The notes beneath the pieces were generated by a model. It ran no database searches, was not told the DNA's origin, and worked only from the letters and a program-made list of their open reading frames with translations. 64,000 nt of DNA from Archilochus colubris (lineage: Eukaryota > Chordata > Aves > Apodiformes > Trochilidae), in the NCBI GenBank assembly GCA_023079485.1, contig CM041085.1, forward strand, positions 26,149,121 through 26,213,120, written 5' to 3'. The stretch's first letter is position 1, and each line of letters begins with the position of its first letter. The position numbers were made by a program, and so were the translations under genes. Of the stretch, positions 59,001 to 64,000 are shown piece by piece.

Positions 59001-60230
59001 CAAGGGGCAATGCAATGAGTCAGTCACAGCGATTCCATTACATACTTGACTTCCTCTCCCTTTTTGACATGCTTTAGCCACTCATCACTTTACCCCTCTC
59101 ATGCTTCACCTTCTTTTACCTTTAAATGAGTAGCAGCCAACACTGTTAGAAGATTCTATTGAAGCTGTAGCCCATGTAGATATAAAAGGGGTTGGGTTAT
59201 GTGTGAATTACGTTCTTTTTATTTGCAAGTTCACATGAAGAACGTGTCTGGCAAGTTCTGAACAGATGGATCAGAGAGCTATGGGTCTTTTTAAAAAGTG
59301 GAGTACTTTTTGGCAAATACTCCATACCTTTGTATTTTGGCAGGAAATCATACATGCATCTCATATGCTAGTCTCTAAAGATTCTGCCCTTGGTTTGAGC
59401 TTGATTTGGAAACCTTTGTGAATAATGGAAAGACTTCCATTGATAAACAGGGGGGCTGTAAAGCCCTTTTAACTGCATAGCACTGAAAGCAGAGTCTAAA
59501 TTACTCTTTTGCAGAAGTAGGTACAAGCAGAGCTTGAAAAATTGTATGGAGGATCTTTGACAAAATACAGTCCTTTGCACTAGTGGTGATAAGAAGCTAA
59601 GATTTGATAGCCAGTGGATTCCCAGTTATCTGGCAAAAGGTACTATGTGGAGGCTTTGCACTTTACAACATATTTTCCTCATAGGAAGACTTTGAACTCA
59701 ATCAGGGAGTAAGAAAGGACTGAGAATTAGAATGGTAATTTTTAACTTTAAGTTTCAGAAAGGTCTGGATGAAGTCCTTGAAAGCAGGTTGAGGAGACCT
59801 TTGAAATCTAGAACCAGGCAGTGAGTGGATCTTTCAGTATGGTGAATGGTACACAAGAATTTGGAAACCACAAGCAGCTGCATTTGCAGACCTTGTGAAC
59901 CTCATTATTCCTCTGCAGAATGTTAGGTCGGAGTCCCCTGCATGTTTCTTGTAGTTCAGAAGAGGTTATCCTAAACAGTTTTCATCCACAATGTTGTGCA
60001 TAGCTGAACTTATCACTGCTCTGATGTTAACCAGAATTAGCGCAGAATTTGCCACTGGATCTCATTGTCTGGGCTTATTTACTTTGAGCTTACAAGTGTA
60101 AGTCGGGTTACTTCCGGGATTTTAAAAGGCCCTTGGAGTTCCAGTGGAACCATGGATAATAACTGATAAGTAAAGGAAAGAATCATGAGTCTGCCACGAT
60201 GTTTTAATACACAAGAACATCATGGGAGTA

Positions 60231-60589
60231 GGAGAGGAGAGGAGAGGAGAGGAGAGGAGAGGAGAGGAGAGGAGAGGAGAGGAGAGGAGAGGAGAGGAGA
60301 GGAGAGGAGAGGAGAGGAGAGGGGAGAGGAGAGGAGAGGAGAGGAGAGAGAGGGAGAGGAGAGAGAGGAGAGGAGAGGAGGAGGAGAGGAGAGGAGAGGG
60401 AGAGGGAGAGGAGAGGGAGAGGAGGAGAGGAGAGAGGAGAGGAGAGAGGGAGAGGAGAGGAGAGGAGAGGAGAGGAGAGGAGAGGAGAGGAGAGGAGAGG
60501 AGAGGAGAGGAGAGGAGAGGAGAGGAGAGGAGAGGAGAGGGGAGGGAAGGAGAAGGAGAAGGAGAAGGAGAAGGAGAAGGAGAAGGAAG
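60231..60589 (+). repeat. 359-bp homopurine tract, mainly (GGAGA)n
   Basis: Every base in this run is A or G. It opens with about 18 perfect GGAGA units, passes through imperfect GAGGA/GAGAG variants, returns to perfect GGAGA units (about 60443-60540), and ends with GGAGAA units. All reading frames stay open on both strands, but this is a consequence of the repeat and not a gene. Long polypurine runs with mirror symmetry can form intramolecular triplexes (H-DNA), and tandem pentamers are usually length-variable. Confidence 0.98.
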
Positions 60590-63500
60590 TTGTCAGGGAG
60601 CCAACCGCATCTGGAGGGAGCAGATCAGACACTCTGAATGGAGAGGAAAAACAAATTCACAGCAGGTAATAATTAATAGCAGGTAATAACAAGATAATGC
60701 CATATTTACTGCTATTCAGTGATTGCAGGACTCAGGCCAGCTGATACCAGTGACTGTCCCAAGCTCCAGGGCAATGCAGCAGACAGGATAGATGTTAAGT
60801 GGCCTTATGACCTTATTATTAGGTTTTGAAAGTTCATCAACTTGTTTTAAGAAACTGTAAGTTGCCAAAAACATTTCCTAAAAGTTGTTGACTGTAATTC
60901 TCAAACCCAACCATAAAATGCCCTAGTTGTTGCTAAAGCCTGGCCTTTGAAGCATGCCTAGGATTTTCTTGGCTGCAGCAGATGTATGTGTGGTGCCCCA
61001 GCCTGTGTATCATCACTGCTGAACCACATTCAGTTTTTTGTTTGTTTGTTTGCTTTCTGGGGAGGTGATGAATTTATTAGCCAAAACTATTCCACTTAAA
61101 ATTACACTTAATTGTAATTTTTCTATTCTTCTGTGTCTGATTGTGGTTGCTATAGGAGACTAGAAGATGTTATTAGACAGACAATCAAATCTGAAATAAA
61201 CAAAGCAAGTTGCTATTCTGGAGCTCTAGTTATTTGAAAGAACCAGTTTTTTCTTTTGTCAATTTTATTTGTTTTATATGTGTAATGAATCACTAAGGCA
61301 GGCTGTTGTGGCATCTGATCTCAGTGGTTATTGTCTAGAATACATACACTGACCTATTCATTTAGCTGTCTGAAGGGGAGTAGGCAAAAAAAAGTATGAG
61401 TGAAATACTTACACTCCTATTAACAGAATCTTGGGTTCTGAAGGTTTTCTAGACTTGTTTTTGAACCAGTATAATGACACTGATACCGAATGATTTTGCT
61501 CTGCTTGTATCAGCCTCTGATAGGCCTCATTTTTTAAAGAAATAATTTTTCTTCTAATTTTGCAAACAATCTTCAGTTGCTATAATGATTATAAAGTATT
61601 CTCAGTGTATTTTACAGTTTCTATAATACAGACTATGACAGTCCTTGTCCTTACTTTTATACTTATATCTGTGATTGTTACTTGAAAGTATAAATATATG
61701 CATACAAAGAAACAGTTTCATCCTCCAGTATTTTAATGAAGAATTCAGCTATTTAGTACTTAAAGTTTTAAATAATGTATCAGTTAGTGCTCTCCAGTTG
61801 AACAGAAAAATAAGCACAGCAGCTGGAAGAAGTGATTTAGAGACCGGTGTTTTCTAGAAACTTGCTTGTCGCTCTTCTGAAACCAGTTTGTCAGGAAACC
61901 AAAGCTTTTTACTGCTGAATGGTGGTTTGGGATGTGCTTCCAAGATAGTATCGTGGTCCGGTCTTGGATGAAAAGGAACACAGACAAATCCCTGCCAGCA
62001 GAACAGAGGGTCTCCCCCTGGAGACTGAGCAGAATGCCTTTGAGGAAGCAGTGAAGAGCAGTTTTCAGTGGGATTTATAGAATACCAGAAATCAGGCAGG
62101 CCTGAAGTGGGTGGCAAGGGAGTGGTGTCATTACAGAGATTCCCAAATGAGCCTTCTAAATGTGCAGCTGTAAAAGCAAGAGCAATTCTTTGCATCTGTC
62201 TGTGTGCTTCATGAGCCCTTTCCTGCAATTAACTGCATTATTCATCTGTTCAGTGGGTGCATATATGTGATATCTAGAGATCCTTCATGGGTATTTGTAG
62301 GATAATTTTTTCCCTGGGTGTTTTTAGGAAGAGTCAGAACAGAAGAATTGATGGGAGGACAGATAGAAGTACCCATAGAAAAATATAGCTAGAAGGCAGA
62401 GCTTAAGTGTACAAGATACTTTATCAAGAAGACCATTAACAAGTGTCTTGGTAACTATTTGCTTTCCTGTGAAAGAGAGGAATCCTGCAGAAAAAGAGTC
62501 GACAGAACCAAATTGTTCTTAGAATTTAGAGTGTTGCTACTGAGTGAAAATTACCCTTCATACTGGGCTACAAGTCTGCTGGATAACCCTTTGGTAATCA
62601 CTTCTACCTATTCAGCTCATCCCCATGTAACGTGAGCCTGTGCATATGTTCCCTATGCAATCCCTTTTTAGAAAGGGCAGCATTGCATTATCACTCTTTT
62701 GAAAGTGAGACTAAATAAACAGAGCTGTGAAAGGACATCCCTTTGTTTAGAAGCTGCAGAGATTTTTCACAACCTGAATTTTGAGTTTGTTGATTTTGAA
62801 ATTCCACTCACATGTGTGGGAAGGTGGGAATGCTTGTACCTGCACTTGTGCAGTTGTTGTGTGTTTAAGTGTGTTGTTTGTAAGTGAGTGTGGTGAGTTT
62901 TCACATGTGGAAACTCTCTCTTCTACTCATGCAAGTAATTGAATCCATCATCCCTACATGCAGGTGGTGATGCACAGTACTGTCCAAAAGCCCTAACTAT
63001 CCACATCATGACCCATAGGCATACCCAGCTCTTTCTGCCTCTTCACAGGGGGATGTCTGGACAAGATGCCAGAAAGAAATTAGAAAGGCTTAAATGATAA
63101 GTTTAACTCAGTCTTTGTTCTCTCCTGTGGGTTTTTCCCCTCTTTTTTTTCTATTAATATTTTTAGTTCACTGAAAACCCTTGCACAAAGCCCTTTTACT
63201 TTTTAGGCCTGAGTTTAGCTCCTGCAGGTACAAGTTGTGCAGCAACATTTCTGATAAGTGTTTGATGTGGTTGCAATGGGCTAAACATAAAGGTAAGGCA
63301 GTGTTTATAGTCAAGGCAAGGCAATGTTTATAGATAAAGAGAATGTCTCTTCTAAGACCAGTCAGTATAGTTGGAAGACATAGACAAGCTTTCAAACACA
63401 AAAGCTGCCATGCACAGATAAAACTTTTCTTCCTTTTAGCACCTAAAATAGTTGGAGGAAAGTGCGGGAAATAGTGGAAGAGAAGTTTTTCAATTACAGT

Positions 63501-64000
63501 ATAGACTTGAGGGTGTATAGGAAGAAAAAGGTTTATTGCTGATGGGGAAGGTAAAACGAGAAACGTAGTGCAAACTAGGAAGCAAACTAGGAAGCAAACT
63601 AAAGAGGGGAAATGGTGGGCATAATGGCAGGGGAAACTTAAAATGCTCCTCATGTAATCATTTCTGGAAGGTTCATTTGTAGAAAATATTGTAGCTGTAA
63701 AAATTTCTGATAAGTTCCTAGAAAGAGGCCACTTTGTTTACCACTATGGAGAGTGCAATTGGCTCAGTGTGGACAGAAACACAATGCAGTGTAGGAAAAG
63801 AAGAATCTTTTATTGGCTTATATTGTGGGATTATACACTGAGGATCCATCCCAGGATTTTATCATCCTTTAGATTTCCATTCTTGCAAGAATATGACAGG
63901 AAAAGGAAAAAATTGAAATGGTGAGGCTAGAAGATCATTTTTGTTTAAAGCAATCGGGTTATTGAGATCCTACATCACCCTAATGCTATAAAGATAGTCA
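60590..64000. other. TGFB2: TGFB2 intron 2, to window end
   Basis: AT-rich intron with no supported exon or RNA gene. It holds a (TTTG)-type tract at about 61037-61051 and small tandem repeats: AAGGCARTGTTTATAG-like units at about 63295-63331 and a 12-bp CAAACTAGGAAG unit at about 63571-63599. Exon 3 is not recognised before the window ends. Confidence 0.55.

Larger units (their letters stand above)
51963..60230. other. TGFB2: TGFB2 intron 2, first part
   Basis: The intron begins GTACAG. It contains the 23-bp inverted repeat and the second copy of the 137-bp element (52762-52939), an 11-bp tandem pair at about 52966-52986, a (CAG)6 run (55471-55488), and a GGAA-rich tract ending in a 20-bp palindrome (56011-56054). 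TGAGTCA sites (AP-1 consensus) occur at 56978-56984 and 59016-59022. No exon or RNA gene is supported. Confidence 0.6.

Noticed and set aside
59016..59022. AP-1 consensus TGAGTCA in intron 2 as an enhancer
   Set aside because: A 7-bp motif is expected several times by chance in 64 kb. No clustering with other sites was clear.
60185..60686. Overlapping open frames of 140-154 codons on both strands encoding Arg/Gly/Glu or Ser/Leu/Pro repeats
   Set aside because: They are translations of the GGAGA repeat, which contains no stop in any frame. No gene signal apart from the repeat.
63168..63653. 161-codon minus-strand frame with hydrophobic stretches
   Set aside because: No domain or homology that I can recognise. 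It lies in intron 2, includes local tandem repeats, and lacks promoter or splice context. Could be revisited with transcript data.
1..64000. CRISPR arrays, operons, toxin-antitoxin or phage-like systems
   Set aside because: The window is vertebrate DNA with introns, LINEs and an ERV. None of the repeats has the regular spacer pattern of a CRISPR array.

Overview
The window is vertebrate genomic DNA, most probably from a bird. It holds the 5' part of one gene, TGFB2 (transforming growth factor beta-2), on the + strand. Coding exon 1 (5630-5972) carries the signal peptide and first half of the latency propeptide, and exon 2 (51799-51962) continues the propeptide; the two join in frame. A bird is inferred from the avian form of the TGFB2 propeptide, several CR1 LINE fragments of avian type, and an ERV of the kind common in bird genomes. 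The species cannot be fixed from this window.

Layout. 1-4400 is gene-free upstream DNA with low-complexity tracts. A GC-rich, CpG-island-like promoter and 5' UTR follows (about 4300-5629), with a CRE-like site, an E-box, a GC box and a TATA box in the order and spacing known for mammalian TGFB2, and a 1.1 kb leader containing two upstream ATGs. Intron 1 (5973-51798, 45.8 kb) is almost wholly noncoding. It holds five CR1 fragments, a 40-bp alternating purine-pyrimidine tract, several homopolymers, and one internally deleted, decayed LTR retrovirus copy in antisense orientation (29439-34076). Intron 2 starts at 51963 and runs past the window end. It contains a perfect 23-bp inverted repeat and a 359-bp uninterrupted purine tract. 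A 137-bp sequence occurs twice, once on each side of exon 2.

The remaining exons of TGFB2 (rest of the propeptide, furin site and mature cytokine) lie downstream of 64000. I found no second host gene, no tRNA or rRNA gene, no CRISPR and no operon-like structure. Most open reading frames here are chance frames, repeat translations or ERV relics. I did not find a new multi-gene system. The least explained items are the duplicated 137-bp element, the hairpin that overlaps its second copy, and the long purine tract.
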